Source: an uncultured Erythrobacter sp.
GTDB taxonomy: Bacteria > Pseudomonadota > Alphaproteobacteria > Sphingomonadales > Sphingomonadaceae
Direction: 5' to 3'
NCBI GenBank assembly: GCA_947498065.1
Contig: CANMIS010000001.1
Coordinates: 186,001-250,000 of the forward strand
DNA length: 64,000 nt
This document shows positions 43,811-55,800 of the stretch, in pieces. The notes beneath the pieces were generated by a model. That model was given only the letters and a program-made list of their open reading frames with translations. It was not told the DNA's origin and ran no database searches. Within the stretch, counting starts at the first letter, position 1; each line of letters opens with the position of its first letter. Position numbers and translations under genes: made by a program.

Positions 43811-44278
43811 ATGAGTTCAAAATACATGCCCCAGAATTACTTCCTGCGACGACTGACCAAGAACCGGTCCTATTACACTCCGTTCGAGTTGAACCGGCTA
43901 CTTGAATTGATGGATGACGCCAATCCGACAAACAGAGATTGGGCGACATTTTATGTTGCGCTGTCAGTACATAACTCGCGAGCAATAACTGCGAATTTGC
44001 TCAATAATGCTCACGATAGCTTCCGTGATGTAGCAGCCGAAGCAATTCTCGGATTGGCTAGAAGACAACATCCAGACGCCTGCAGGCTAGTTAAGCGACG
44101 CCTTTCTGACAGTTCCATCGGAATCCTTGATGTGAAAGCAGCGGGCTATGTCGCAAGCCAATCATTGCTAAGACCGTTAAAGAGGATTGAGAAATGGTGG
44201 GACTTAGATCGCGTCTTTCTGGCCGCTGCTATTCGCGCTTGCAGTAATGGTGGGAGCGACGATTATAACTTTGATTGA
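43811..44278 (+). CDS. Helical-repeat hypothetical protein, low GC
   Basis: 155 residues, mostly helical, not recognised. The middle has a HEAT-like alternation (DVAAEAILGLARRQHPDACR, VKAAGYVASQSLLRPLKRIE), so a short armadillo/HEAT fold is possible. It is tyrosine- and asparagine-rich at the ends. The base composition is visibly more AT-rich than mfd or the EAL gene on either side, suggesting later acquisition. There is no signal peptide or ribosome site of note. It sits alone between mfd and a convergent EAL gene. Confidence 0.6.
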   Translation: MSSKYMPQNYFLRRLTKNRSYYTPFELNRLLELMDDANPTNRDWATFYVALSVHNSRAITANLLNNAHDSFRDVAAEAILGLARRQHPDACRLVKRRLSDSSIGILDVKAAGYVASQSLLRPLKRIEKWWDLDRVFLAAAIRACSNGGSDDYNFD

Positions 44279-44339
44279 TCGCCAGCACTCAAAGCTGGAC
44301 ACAGGCACTACTCCGGCGACAAGCCCTAGCCGTCCCACT

Positions 44340-45170
44340 CTACCCCCGCGCGCCCTTCGCCATGCCCAGCATGTCGTCGCTCTTCATTGGCTGCGCGCGT
44401 AGGAAGCCTTGCCAGTAATTGCAGCCCTCGCTGATCACGGTCGCGCGCTGGATCTCGCTTTCGATCCCCTCAGCGACCACAGCGAGACCGAGCGCGCGGC
44501 CTAGGCTCACAATCGCGCGGAACACCGCGAGATCCTTGGCATCACCGGGGATGCCTTCGACCATCACCTTGTCGAGCTTCAGCGCATCAAGCGGCAGCTC
44601 TTTCAAATAGCGGAAGTTGCAAAAGCCCGCGCCGAAATCATCTAGCGCCGTTTTAAAGCCGAGCGCCCGCAACGCGCTGAGCGCTTCGGCCGCTTGCTGC
44701 AAATTGCGCAGCAGCACGTCCTCTGTAATCTCCAGCACAAGCCGCGCCGGCGCAATTGCGCTTCGCCCAATCAGCTCCGCAAAGTCAGCGGCAAAGCGCG
44801 GATCGCCCAATTCCTCTGGCGTGATATTGAGCGAAAGATGCAGGTTCTTTGGCCATTCGCTCGCATCCTCCAGTGCCCGCGCCACCACATGGCGAGAGAG
44901 CGGCGCGACCAAAGCCGCACGCTCTGCAATCGCGAACAGATCGCGCGCGCCAATCTCGCCAAGGCTGGGATGTTGCCACCGCGCCAGCGCCTCTGCCCCC
45001 ACAATCGCCCCGTCAGAGCAAGCAAATTGCGGCTGAAACAGAACCTCAATCTCGCGCCGATCGAGCGCGCGCAGCAAGTCCGCCTCCAGCATACCGGGCT
45101 TTACCCCAGGAAGGGCACCGCGCGCAGAAACTGAGGGCGCACCGCGCAAAGAAGGCCGTTTTGAGTCCAT
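44340..45170 (-). CDS. EAL-domain protein (c-di-GMP phosphodiesterase-like)
   Basis: 276 residues, almost entirely EAL domain. Signature residues are kept: AEALARW (EAL motif), SLNITPEEL, LEITEDVLL, DDFGAGFCNF (DDFGTGYSSL motif, changed after the DDFG), LKLDKVMVE and AEGIES. Most metal and catalytic residues are present, so hydrolysis of c-di-GMP to pGpG is likely, though the loop-6 change could weaken it. There is no sensor domain, only a 30-residue N-terminal tail. It may influence the two surface-structure systems in the window, but that is inference. Confidence 0.88.
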   Translation of the reverse strand: MDSKRPSLRGAPSVSARGALPGVKPGMLEADLLRALDRREIEVLFQPQFACSDGAIVGAEALARWQHPSLGEIGARDLFAIAERAALVAPLSRHVVARALEDASEWPKNLHLSLNITPEELGDPRFAADFAELIGRSAIAPARLVLEITEDVLLRNLQQAAEALSALRALGFKTALDDFGAGFCNFRYLKELPLDALKLDKVMVEGIPGDAKDLAVFRAIVSLGRALGLAVVAEGIESEIQRATVISEGCNYWQGFLRAQPMKSDDMLGMAKGARG

Positions 45171-45245
45171 CGTTGTCGCTTACTGTAAACTGAGCGAGCC
45201 GCGCATGCCAATTGCAATCCGCCCAGATTTGGAACATCAGGACAA

Positions 45246-46094
45246 GTGACTAGCGCGCCGCTGTGGATAGCCCCAGCTATAGGCGCGAAATTGAGGACAG
45301 AAAGCTTGCCAAAAAGACACGAGTTTGAGCGCGTTGCATTGCTTGCCTCAGAGACCGAACGCGCTCAGGCCGCCTATAATGCGCTGAAGCACGAGCATGA
45401 GTGGGTGCCGCTGGAAAGCGCCGATGTGGCGATCGTTTTGGGCGGCGATGGCTTTATGCTGCAAACTTTGCACGCCATGCTGGACGCTGGCCGCGTGATC
45501 CCGGCTTACGGCATGAACCTGGGCACGGTCGGGTTTATGATGAACAAATACCGCGACGGCGGCAATGTGATGCGCCGGGTGGAGCGCGCGCGGCCGTTTA
45601 AGATCGCGCCGCTGCGCATGGATGCGGTGACGCAGGATGGCAGCGAGCACACCTTCCTCGCCATTAACGAAGTCTCGCTGCTGCGTGAGATGCGCCAGAC
45701 CGCCAAGATTGAGGTGTCGGTGAACGGCCGGGTGCGAATTAAGGAGCTGGTGTGCGACGGCGTGCTGCTGTCCACGCCGGCAGGTTCAACCGCCTATAAC
45801 CTCTCGGCCAATGGCCCGATCCTGCCGCTGGGCAGCGAGCTGCTCGCCCTCACCCCGATCAGTCCGTTTCGCCCGCGCCGATGGAATGGAGCGATCCTGC
45901 CCGACCATCTGCCGGTGAAATTCCGCATTCTGGAACCGCAAAAGCGCCCCGTCTCCGCCGTGGCCGACCAACGCGAATTGCGCGATATTGCCGACGTGAC
46001 GCTCAGGATTGAGCGCGAGACGGAGCTAACCCTGCTGTTTGATCCGGGCCACTCGCTGGATGAAAGGATCGTCGCGGAGCAATTTGCGCTTTAG
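45246..46094 (+). CDS. nadK: NAD kinase
   Basis: Phosphorylates NAD to NADP. 282 residues from the GTG at 45246; a TTG at 45306 would give about 262 residues, closer to relatives, and is equally credible. Motifs: ADVAIVLGGDGFMLQTLHAM, GMNLGTVGFMMNKY, LINE-like LAINEVSLL and TPAGSTAYNLSANGPILPL. Confidence 0.93.
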   Translation: MTSAPLWIAPAIGAKLRTESLPKRHEFERVALLASETERAQAAYNALKHEHEWVPLESADVAIVLGGDGFMLQTLHAMLDAGRVIPAYGMNLGTVGFMMNKYRDGGNVMRRVERARPFKIAPLRMDAVTQDGSEHTFLAINEVSLLREMRQTAKIEVSVNGRVRIKELVCDGVLLSTPAGSTAYNLSANGPILPLGSELLALTPISPFRPRRWNGAILPDHLPVKFRILEPQKRPVSAVADQRELRDIADVTLRIERETELTLLFDPGHSLDERIVAEQFAL

Positions 46095-46105
46095 TTTTGC
46101 GGTGA

Positions 46106-46191
46106 CCTAGCCACCCGCGCCCTCCACCCTTCCACCCGGAGCCTACCGGGATACCATCCGGGTGGAAGGGTGGAGGGCGCGGGTGGCCTAG
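46106..46191. repeat. 30-bp perfect inverted repeat with 5-bp direct flanks
   Basis: The 30-nt arms 46111-46140 and 46157-46186 are exact reverse complements separated by a 16-nt loop. Each side is bordered by the same pentamer CCTAG in direct orientation (46106-46110 and 46187-46191), as a target-site duplication would be. It encodes nothing. It lies 17 bp past nadK and could act as its transcription stop, but no U-tract follows. It may be a very small mobile palindrome. Confidence 0.75.
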
Positions 46192-46208
46192 CACTGAAGC
46201 CAGAAAAC

Positions 46209-46255
46209 CGCCCTTGCGGCGCCTTCGCCGCCGTGCTCCGCCACCAAGCCATAGA
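46209..46255 (-). repeat. Structured element fragment A6, upstream of tRNA-Asn
   Basis: The minus strand reads GGCTTGGTGGCGGAGCACGG, then a GGCG/CGCC hairpin and GCAAGGGC. This matches the region upstream of, and including, the first hairpin of copies A2 and A3 (GCTTGGTCGCGGAGCACGGC). The rest of the element is missing; the large palindrome stands where it would have continued. Confidence 0.6.
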
Positions 46256-46368
46256 CATTGGTCACATGCGCTTGGAATGTACCCGAGGTAAAATCAAAAA
46301 ATAGGCATCAATCTCTCTTGCATTGCCGAGCACGCGCCCATATAGGGCCTCTTCGCCTATCGGGCTGC

Positions 46369-46443
46369 TCCCCGATAGCTCAGCGGTAGAGTAGGTGACT
46401 GTTAATCACTTGGTCGTTGGTTCGAATCCAACTCGGGGAGCCA
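46369..46443 (+). tRNA. tRNA-Asn(GTT)
   Basis: A 75-nt cloverleaf: acceptor TCCCCGA/TCGGGGA, anticodon stem GGTGA/TCACT around CTGTTAA (anticodon GTT), T loop TTCGAAT, discriminator G and encoded CCA. Confidence 0.97.
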
Positions 46444-46808
46444 CTAACTTCGAAGCTTTTATTCGTTCTTAAAGCTTTAGACCTCACCCCTCAAGCCTTC
46501 CTCACATTCCGTTAAAGACGCCTCGTCGCTGTAACCTCACACTATGCGTTTGCGCTGGTGCATGAGCGACTGCTCATAGGAAAGGCGCTCATGGCAAAGA
46601 GGGACAAGAATTAGCGGTTTAAGTCGAATTTCCGCTTGCGTGCATCACAACGTTACAAGAAGACAGTCGGCAAACGGCATCCAAGTGAAGCATGAACACG
46701 CTAGGCCTGCACCCCTGAAAAAGCAGAAATCAGCCGGTGTTGAAGTCCTAAGGTAATCGTCAATCATAAGCGATCCTTAACGGCCTATTCGGCCACTATC
46801 CACCTGAA
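46444..46808. other. 365-bp gap between tRNA-Asn and the autotransporter
   Basis: No gene is supported. Near its right end GGCC (46782-46785) and GGCC (46791-46794) form a short hairpin just past the autotransporter stop on the minus strand; it is weak and lacks a U-tract. An ATG at about 46591 opens only a seven-codon frame. Confidence 0.5.
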
Positions 46809-49800
46809 TCAAAACCTAAAGCGGACGTTCACACTTGCGCCGTATCCCTCGACATTGCTGCCAGTGATCACCTGGCCCTCGAATGTTCCGCTGACCGCAT
46901 CGTTGCTGTCGCCGATGGCAAGGCCAGCGGACAGCTGGGCATAGTCTTCAACCGGTCCGTTATCGAAGTCGATGCTTTGCATGCCGCTTAGGAAGGTGAC
47001 GCTGTCATCGCCCTCAAATTCGTGGACATAGCGCGCGCCGACATAGACCGCGCCTGGCGTCTCACCGAAGTCCAGCCCGCTGCCGATCCTTGCGCCGATG
47101 TTGCCGAGCAAGGAATCGCCTTCGTTGAATTGGAACGCGCCTTGATCGGTGCCGAAATCCGACACGCTTGATGTGGTGAAAGACAGCCCAGCGCTCGGTT
47201 CGAAAAAGAAGCCGCTGCGATCGCCGAGCAAAGCGCCCAGCTCTCCGCGCAGGCCGAAAGCGGAACCGTCAACGTCTGCTCTAAACAGGCCTGATGTGCT
47301 GGTGAAATTGCCATTCACATCGTCATATTTGGCCAGAGCATTGGCGTAGAACGGCCCCGTATCGATCGCAAAGTACGCGCCGATATTGATGACCTGGTAG
47401 TCGATCCGATCTGCCAGACTGACAAAGTTTTGCGTGCTGCTGAGATAGCCACTCGTGAGACCATAGCGGAAGACATCATTGCCGAAGTCAACGCCGGCCT
47501 GGAAGCCGAAGAAGTCCTGATCATAGCTGATGTCGATCTCGGTCGAGATCATGTTGAAGGTCGACGTGAAAGAGCGGTCATGACTAAACTGGCTGCCGAC
47601 GCCGGTGAACCAGGCCTCAATCGTCCGATCGCCGCCTCCGCCGAGGGACCCGCCCTCACTGCGGTTGCCCGTGCGGCGGTTGCTGAGGTGCTGGGTCAGA
47701 GCGTCCGCTGATGGGACCCACAAATTGCGGGTTCCCTCAGCAATATTGCCGGTTTGGAAGACCGCCTGCGACGGCGCGCTGGCCAAGAGATAATCGTTAA
47801 GGTCAGCGTCGAACACCACATCGAATTGCAACAGACCGATGATCTGACGACCGCCCGGCAATGCGAACGCTCCATCCGCGCTGCCCGCCCCTGCATCAAC
47901 AACCAAGATGTCGTCGAGCAGGGATGTTGGCAATCCACCGGTCGGGTTGAGCGCGATAGTGGTCAATCCGCTCGCCGCACCATCCACGAACAGCACATCA
48001 GATGTCCCTGCCTCAAAATCGACATCCAGCGCCAGCGATGAAACGCCGGAGCCAGCAAAATCACCCTCAATAGTGAGGCTGTTGCCGAGCGCGCCATCGA
48101 CCAGCGAGACTGTGCCGCTGTTCGCGAAGCTCTCAAGGCCAAGCAAAGACACAGGCCCAAGCGTGCTGACAGCGAACATACCACTGTTGGTCAGCAAGTC
48201 GCTGCCAGCAGCAAAATCGCTGTCACCCTCAGCCAGGAATGTGCCGGAGTTGGTGAGCACATCATCGCCGCTATCCAGCGAAACAAAGCCGAGCAATTGG
48301 CCAGTGTTGGCGATATCAGCCGCCGCACCAATGGCGCGGATAGCCTCGCTGGTTGTCGCTGTGATGACGCCGCTATTGATGATGGTGTTGGGACCGGCTC
48401 CGCTGTTATTGGCGTAAACACCAATGGTCGCGCCCGTCACCGTGCCAGATGTATTGATGCTAAGTCCGGTGGTGTTCGCACCGTTGGTCGCGCTGATACC
48501 GGCGCCAGCAAGACCCATGACCGTGCCAGCGGAAATCGACGTTGTCCCGGAACCAGTGTTCTCGGCAATAATCCCGTTGGCCCCGGCCATGATCGTGCCA
48601 GCCGCGGTATCGATTGTGAGATCCGTTCCCTCAGCAGAGGCATTGATGCCGTCACCATTCATGGCCGTGACGTTCGCCGCCGCGATACTCAAAGCGCCGC
48701 TGCCCTCGTTGGTGGCGCGAATGCCATTGCCGGCTGCGTTTACTGTGCCCGCGCTGCTATCAATCGTCAGATCTGTGCCCGTGTTGAACGCGGTCACACC
48801 GTCGCCGCTCGTGCCTGTCACATCAGCCGCGGTGATGGTGAGCGCGCCCGCACCAGTGTTGCTGGCAAAAATTGCTCCGTAATAAGCGCTGCCGCCAAGG
48901 ATGCTGCCGGCTGCGCTGTTGATGGTCAGATCTGTGCCTGAGCTACGGCCATAAATGCCGAAGTTGCTGTCTCCGGCGACATCACCAGTCGTGATCATCA
49001 AGGAACCGCTGCCATCATTGACTGCGACTATGCCCGACCGTTCAGCATCAACAGCGCCGCCGCTTGTATCGATTGTGATATTCGCAGCCGATGCAAAGTT
49101 TCTGGCGTAGACGCCGGTGTTGGCCATCGCCGTCACATCTGCAGCTGTAATCGAGAGATCACCTGTCCCCGCATTTGTAGCAAGGATGCCAGATGCACCT
49201 GTGACAGGCCCGGTCGCGAGGACAGTCAAATCAGTGCCTGCAGCAGAGCTAAAGCCGCCATTGCGTGCGTTGATCGCAGTTCCATTTGCGCTGGTCACTT
49301 CATTTGCGCTGATCGTCAGCGCACCCGTACCATCGTTCTGCGCAATGATGCCGCCTGTGTCTCCAGAGACCAGTTCAGCGGTGGTGATCGACAGGCTATC
49401 GCCAGTACCAGTCGCGCTGATAGCAGTTCCCGCGCTCGATATGACGTCGCCCGCTGCTGTAATTGTCTGCGCCCCAACGCCCGTCTGCCGGGTTAAGATG
49501 CCAAAGTCAGAACTCGTGACGCCATCTGTGCTGATATCAAGAACCCCGGCACCATCTTGGCGCGCGTAGATCCCGGTCGTGGCGGCAGCGACGTCGCCCG
49601 CACTGGTATCAATTGTCAGGTCTGACCCGGAGGCCGAGTTAGAGGCATAAATCCCCAAACTGCTTGTGCCGGTTACATCAGCGCCAGTAATCGACAGCGA
49701 ACCCGTGCCGCTGTTGGTCGCGCTGATACCGATGCCGCCAGCAACTGCGCCTGCCGCGCTTACCGACATATCTGTGCCGGTCGCAGCGTTGGCGGCGATA

Positions 49801-52800
49801 ATCCCGGCCCGGCCTGTGCCAGTCACCGCATTCGCATCAATGCTAAGCGCACCTGTGCCATAGTTAAGCGCCTCGATACCGGTATTGAGAGCGGACACGG
49901 CGCCTGACACCGAGATCGCTAGAGTGGCGCCATCATTGGAAGCAAAAATGCCAGAATCGTCACTGGTTACACCGCGAGCATTGATCAGCAGATTACCGCT
50001 ACCATTATGGTTTGCGCTGATACCGCGGCTGCCGCTGGTGATATCGCCGCCTGAGCTGTCGATCGTCAGATCTGTCGTCGTGGCCGACGTGCTGGCGAAG
50101 ATGCCAATATTGCTCGTGCCAGTCACATCAGCGGTGGCAATCGCAAGCGAGCCAGTACCGCCATGGCTGGCCGTAATGCCATTTTGGCCGCCCGTTACGG
50201 CTCCGCCTGTGCTGTCTATTGCAAAGTCAGTAGACGTTGCCGCCCCTATCGCGCGGATCCCGGTACCATTCCTGCCCTCGACATTTCCGGCTGTTACCGT
50301 CGTAGAGCCAGCACCAGCATTCCGCGCATAGATACCATAAAGACCGCCGGTTGCCGTCCCTGCGCTGGTGTCAATCGTCAGATCAGTGCCATAGGTTCGC
50401 GCGTAAACACCCGTGCGTGCTGTTCCGGTCGCATCGCCGCTGGTGATCGATACCTGTCCTTGGCCGCCAAATACCCGAATGCCAATTTCGCCGCCACTGA
50501 TGGTTCCGCCAGTGCTGTCGATAGCGATCGCGCCCGTACCGCCACCGCGCACGAAGATGCCTTCAGTAGAGCCAGTGATGTCACCAATGGCCCCGCTCGT
50601 GCCGATATCGACGCCTCCCGTGCCCGTACCAAAACGGGTATCGACCAAAATGCCCGCTCCAGCCGTTCCGCTCACACCGCCAATGGTGCCAACATCCTGG
50701 ATCGAGACATCGCCGCCCAAGCTGTAAGCATAAATGCCATTGCCGCCCGTACCGAGGATCGCATCCACCCCGCTTACATCAATTGCGCCCCCAGCAGAGG
50801 CGAGGTCCAAGCCATCGCCTGCATTACCGGTCACGCTGTCGAGGTTTTGGACGAGAATATCCGCGCCCATCGTGTCGAGATCAATGCCATCGGTACCGCC
50901 GGTGACATTGCCAGAGCTGCCCTGAACCGTGATGCTTGCCGCCGCACCGGCCGAGCTTGACACAATGCCCTGTGCATTCGTGCCAACGACATCTGCAGTA
51001 GAGGCAAGCGTAATGACCGTTGCGCCAGTGGCCGCCTGCGCCGCGATACCATTGGTGCCGCCGGTAACGTCATCGACTGTTATCGCGAGCGCACCGGTGC
51101 CATTGTGAATGGCATCAATACCTTGCAAGGCCGCGGTGACGGCTCCTGCGGTGCTGTCGATCGTCAGGTCACCATCATTGCTAAAGACCCTAATGCCGTC
51201 TTGGGTTGCCGCCTCGACATTGGCAGTCACAACCGTCGAAGCTCCTGATCCAAAGTGTCTAGAATTTACGCCGTTAAGCTGTCCACTTACCGCACCCAAC
51301 GAGGTATCAACGACAAGCGCGCCAGTTCCCTCATGCTGAGCGAAGACACCATCGAACAGTTGACTAGAAACTGCACCTGTTACGACCGAGGCAAGTCCAT
51401 CACCATAATTCCGCGCGTAAACACCGTTGGCCCCTCCGCTAACAATGCCGGCGCTGGTGTCCACGGTGAGATCAGACGCAGCGCTCAAATTTCGGGCGAC
51501 CACACCGCTGCCGCCGGAGGTCGTTGTCACATCAGCAGTAAAGACCGACAGGCCTCCGCTACCGGAATGATTTACCTCTACACCAGTACTATACCCGCTC
51601 GTTACAGTACCAGCTCGGGTATCGACGGTGGTGAAGCTCCCATTACCATTGCGAACGATAACTCCGTACCCATTGGGGGTCGAAACAGAACCCGTAAGCA
51701 CCGAAACTGCACCGCCATTCAGATTGCCTACGTTTATTCCATTGTTATTCCCCATGATTGAACCTGCGGTGGTATCAACCATGATATCTGTACCGAAATT
51801 GCGCGCAAAGATACCATCACCAGTCGTGCCCGTTACATCGGCAGTTGTGATCGCGAGCGTGCCAGTGCCATTGTTGGAGGCGTAGATGCCTTGCGCACCG
51901 GTCACTACACCGCTGGAAGTGATGGTCAAATCAGTGCCGGCAACAAATCCGAGTCCATAATATCCATTGCGGGCGAATATCCCAGCGGAGTTAGTGCCCG
52001 TCACAATATTCGCGTTTATGGTGAGCGCACCAGTGCCATTGTTTCTCGCATCAATGCCAGTGTTGAGGCCTGACACCTGACCCTGAGTGGTGATTGTCAG
52101 GCCGCTGCCATTGGTGCTGGCAAAGATACCGGCGTTGGCTGTCGCGGTGACATCGCCGGACACGTTTATCGACTGAGCACCGGTCCCGGTTTGCCGGGTA
52201 ACAATACCGTAATCCGTCCCGCTCACTGCATTCGCAGTGATCGTCAGATCGCCGGTGCCATACTGGTTTGCGACGATGCCTCGAGTTCCGCCGCTAACAC
52301 TGCCTGCGCTGCTATCAATACTCAGGTCTGTCCCATAGTTGCGTGCAGTGGTGCCTTGGGAATTGGTGCCCGTGACGTCGGCTGTGGTCACCGAAAGCGC
52401 ACCAGTCCCCTGATTGACCGCGAGTATGCCCCCACTAGCGCCGCTGACATCTCCCGCGCTGCTGTCGATGGTCAGATCAGTGGCCAAGGCCCCGTTAAGA
52501 GCAAGAATACCCTCAAAATTGCTCCCCGCTACGGCCGCCGTCGTTATCGAAAGCGCGCCTGACCCATTGTTGCTCGCTTCAATACCTCGCTCGCGGCCGC
52601 TTACGCTGCCCGCGCTGCTGTCGATTGTAAGGCCAGTGCCAAGGGTGCGCGCGCTAATGCCGTTCGTTGCGTTGCCCGTGACATCCGCCGTGGTCACCGA
52701 TAGGGCGCCCGAGCCCATGTTGTTCGCAGAGATATCGCCGGCAACGCTCCCGGTGCTGGTGTCGATGTTGATCGAACCTGCACCATTGGTGATGGCAGTG

Positions 52801-55800
52801 ATGCCACCGCCGCGAATGTCGCCATTGCCAGCGATAAGGATGTTCCCGCCGGGTCCACCAACCGCCTGCGCTAAGATGCCAAGACCTGTGGTCCCTTCGA
52901 TCCCGCCGACCAGACCATTGCCGGTGATGGTAATGTCGCCGCCGTCGCTATCGGCCCTAATACCCAAGGTCCTTCCAACGATAGTATCAACCGCATTGAC
53001 GGTGATTGCGCCACCAGCTGAGCCGAGGTCCAGTGCAGCGCCTGCATTGCCAGTCACACTATCGAGATTATCGACCGCAATATCGCCGCCCGCAGAGCGC
53101 ACATACATACCATCGGTCGCGCCCACGACATCGCCGGAGCTGCCTTGAACTGTGATCGCACCGCCGGTGGACTGCGCGTCGATTCCGGCTTCGACCAGAC
53201 CGGTCACAACAGCGGTTGAGCCAAGCGTAATGGTCGTCGCGCCAGTAGTTGCATTGGCGTCGATACCAACACCGCCGCTGACTTCATCGACTGTGATATT
53301 GAGGCTTCCAGTGGTTCGCTGATTCGCGCGGATGCCCGAAATGCGGCGACCCGAGAGGTCCGTCCCTGTTCCCCCGCTGACGCTGCCCGCGCTGCTGTCA
53401 ATCGTCAGGTCGGTGTCCGTACCGTAATTGTTGGCATAGATCGCGTCATATCTCGTGCCTGTAACGTCCGCTGTGGTCAGCGAAAGCGCGCCGGGGCCTC
53501 TATTGGTCGCCAAAATGCCAAAGGAGTTACCGCTGACACCGCCCGCACTGCTGTCGATCGTAAAACTTGTACCAAAGTTGACCGCAAGGATTCCGGTGTC
53601 ATTGCTCCCGGTCACATCCGCCGTGGTGATCGAAAGCGCGCCGCTGCCGCTATTAGATACGCCAATGCCGCGGGTATTGCCAGTCACGCTGCCAGCGCTG
53701 CTATCGATTAAAATCGAACCCGCGCCATCGGTGCGAGCAGTAATGCCGTAATTACTGCCACTGACATCGCCATTGCCCGTGATGGTGATCGCGCCGCCTA
53801 CGCCGCCAGTGGCATTGGCGTAAATGCCGCTACCTGCCGTGCCCTCAATCCCGCCGACCAGCCCGCTGCCGGTGATGGTGATATCGCCGCCATCGCTATC
53901 GGCCCGAATGCCAAAGCCGCCGGTACCCAGCACCGTATCAACCGCATTTACATTGATCCCGCCGCCAGCCGAACCAAGGTCGAGGCCATCGCCCGCATTG
54001 CCGGTAACGCTGTCAAGATTATCGACCGCAATATCGCCGCCCATGGAGCGCACATACATACCATCGGTCGCGCCCACGACATCGCCAGAGGAGCCTTGAA
54101 CGGTAATCGCACCGCCGGTCGACCTCGCATCGATCCCGACGCCCGTCAGCCCGGTGACGGCTGCGGTCGGTGCCAAAGTGATGGTGGTCGCGCCAGCCCT
54201 TGCATAGGTGTCAATTCCTACGCCGCCGCTGACCCGATCGACCGTAATGTTGAGCGAGCCAGTGCCTTGCTGATTAGCGTAGATGCCGGAGAAAGTTGAG
54301 CCGAGATAGGGCGTTGCTGTCGCCCCGGTAACGCTGCCCGCGCTGGTGTCGATTGTCAGGTCCGTGCCAGTATTAAACGCAGCGATTCCGGAGCTATTGC
54401 TCCCAGTCACGTCCGCTGTGGTCAGCGAAAGCGCGCCTGTTCCTAAGTTGGTCGCACCAATACCGAAGCTGTCAGCAGAGACGCTGCCCGCACTGCTATC
54501 AATCGTCAGGTCCATGCCTAAATTGCGCGCATTGATGCCAAAAGAATTGGTACCCGTCACATTTGCCGTGGTCAGCGAAAGTGCACCCGCCCCGTTGTTG
54601 GTCGCAACTATGCCACTGCCGCCGCTGACGCTGCCTGTACTGGCGTCAATCGTGATCGAACCCGCGCCATCGGTGAGAGCATTAATGCCGGAGTTACTGC
54701 CGGTAACGTCGCCATTGCCGGTGATGGCGATCGCGCCGCCTACGCCGCCAGTGGCATTGGCGTAAATGCCGCTACCTGCCGTGCCCTCAATCCCGCCGAC
54801 CAGCCCGCTGCCGGTGATCGTAATATCGCCGCCATCGCTGTCGGCCAGAATGCCATTGCCGCCGGTGCCGAGCACTGCATCAACCGCATTCACATTGATC
54901 CCGCCGCCCGCCGAACCAAGGTCGAGGCCATCGCCCGCATTGCCGGTAACGCTGTCGAGAGTATCAACCGTGATGTCGCCGCCCGCAGAGCGCACATACA
55001 TACCATCGGTCGCGCCCACGACATCGCCAGAGCTGCCTTGAACGGTAATCGCACCGCCGGTGGACCGCGCATCGATCCCGGCTTCAACCAGACCGGTGAC
55101 AACAGCGGTCGAAGCCAGCGTGATCGTGGTATCGCCCGTTGTCGCATCAACATCAATGCCAATGCCGCCACGGACCTGATCGACCGTAATGTTGAGCGTA
55201 CCAGCGCTTAGCTGATCAACAAAGAGACCCGAAAGACGACGGTTTAAAGAGTCCTTCCCCGTTGCGCCGCTGACGCTGCCCGCGCTGCTGTCAATTATCA
55301 GGTCGGCGTCCATGCCAGCGTTGACCGCATAAATGCCATTAGAGCTGACACCAGTCACATCCGCCGTAGTCAGCGAAAGCACGCCCGATCCAAAATTGCG
55401 CGTATCAATACCTCTGATTTCGCCGCTGACGCTTCCGGCGCTACTGTCGATCGTCAAACTCGTGCCAGAGTTCAAAGCAACGATTCCGGCATCATTGTTC
55501 CCGGTCACATCCGCCGTGGTGAGCAAAAGCGCGCCCGATCCGTTGTTGGACGCAAAGATGCCACGGACGCCCGTCACTCTACCCGCGCTGGTGTCGATCG
55601 TCAGGTCTGTGCCATCGTTGCGCGCAAAAATGCCTTCGGCGCCGTTACTCGTCACATCAGCGGTTGTGATGGAGAGCGCACCACTTCCAATAGTCTGTGC
55701 ACGAATGCCGTCGCGGATTCCGCCGGTGACGCTGCCCGTGCTGGTGTCGATTGTGATCGACCCCGCAAAGGCCGAGCGCGCAAAAATGCCATAGTTACTG

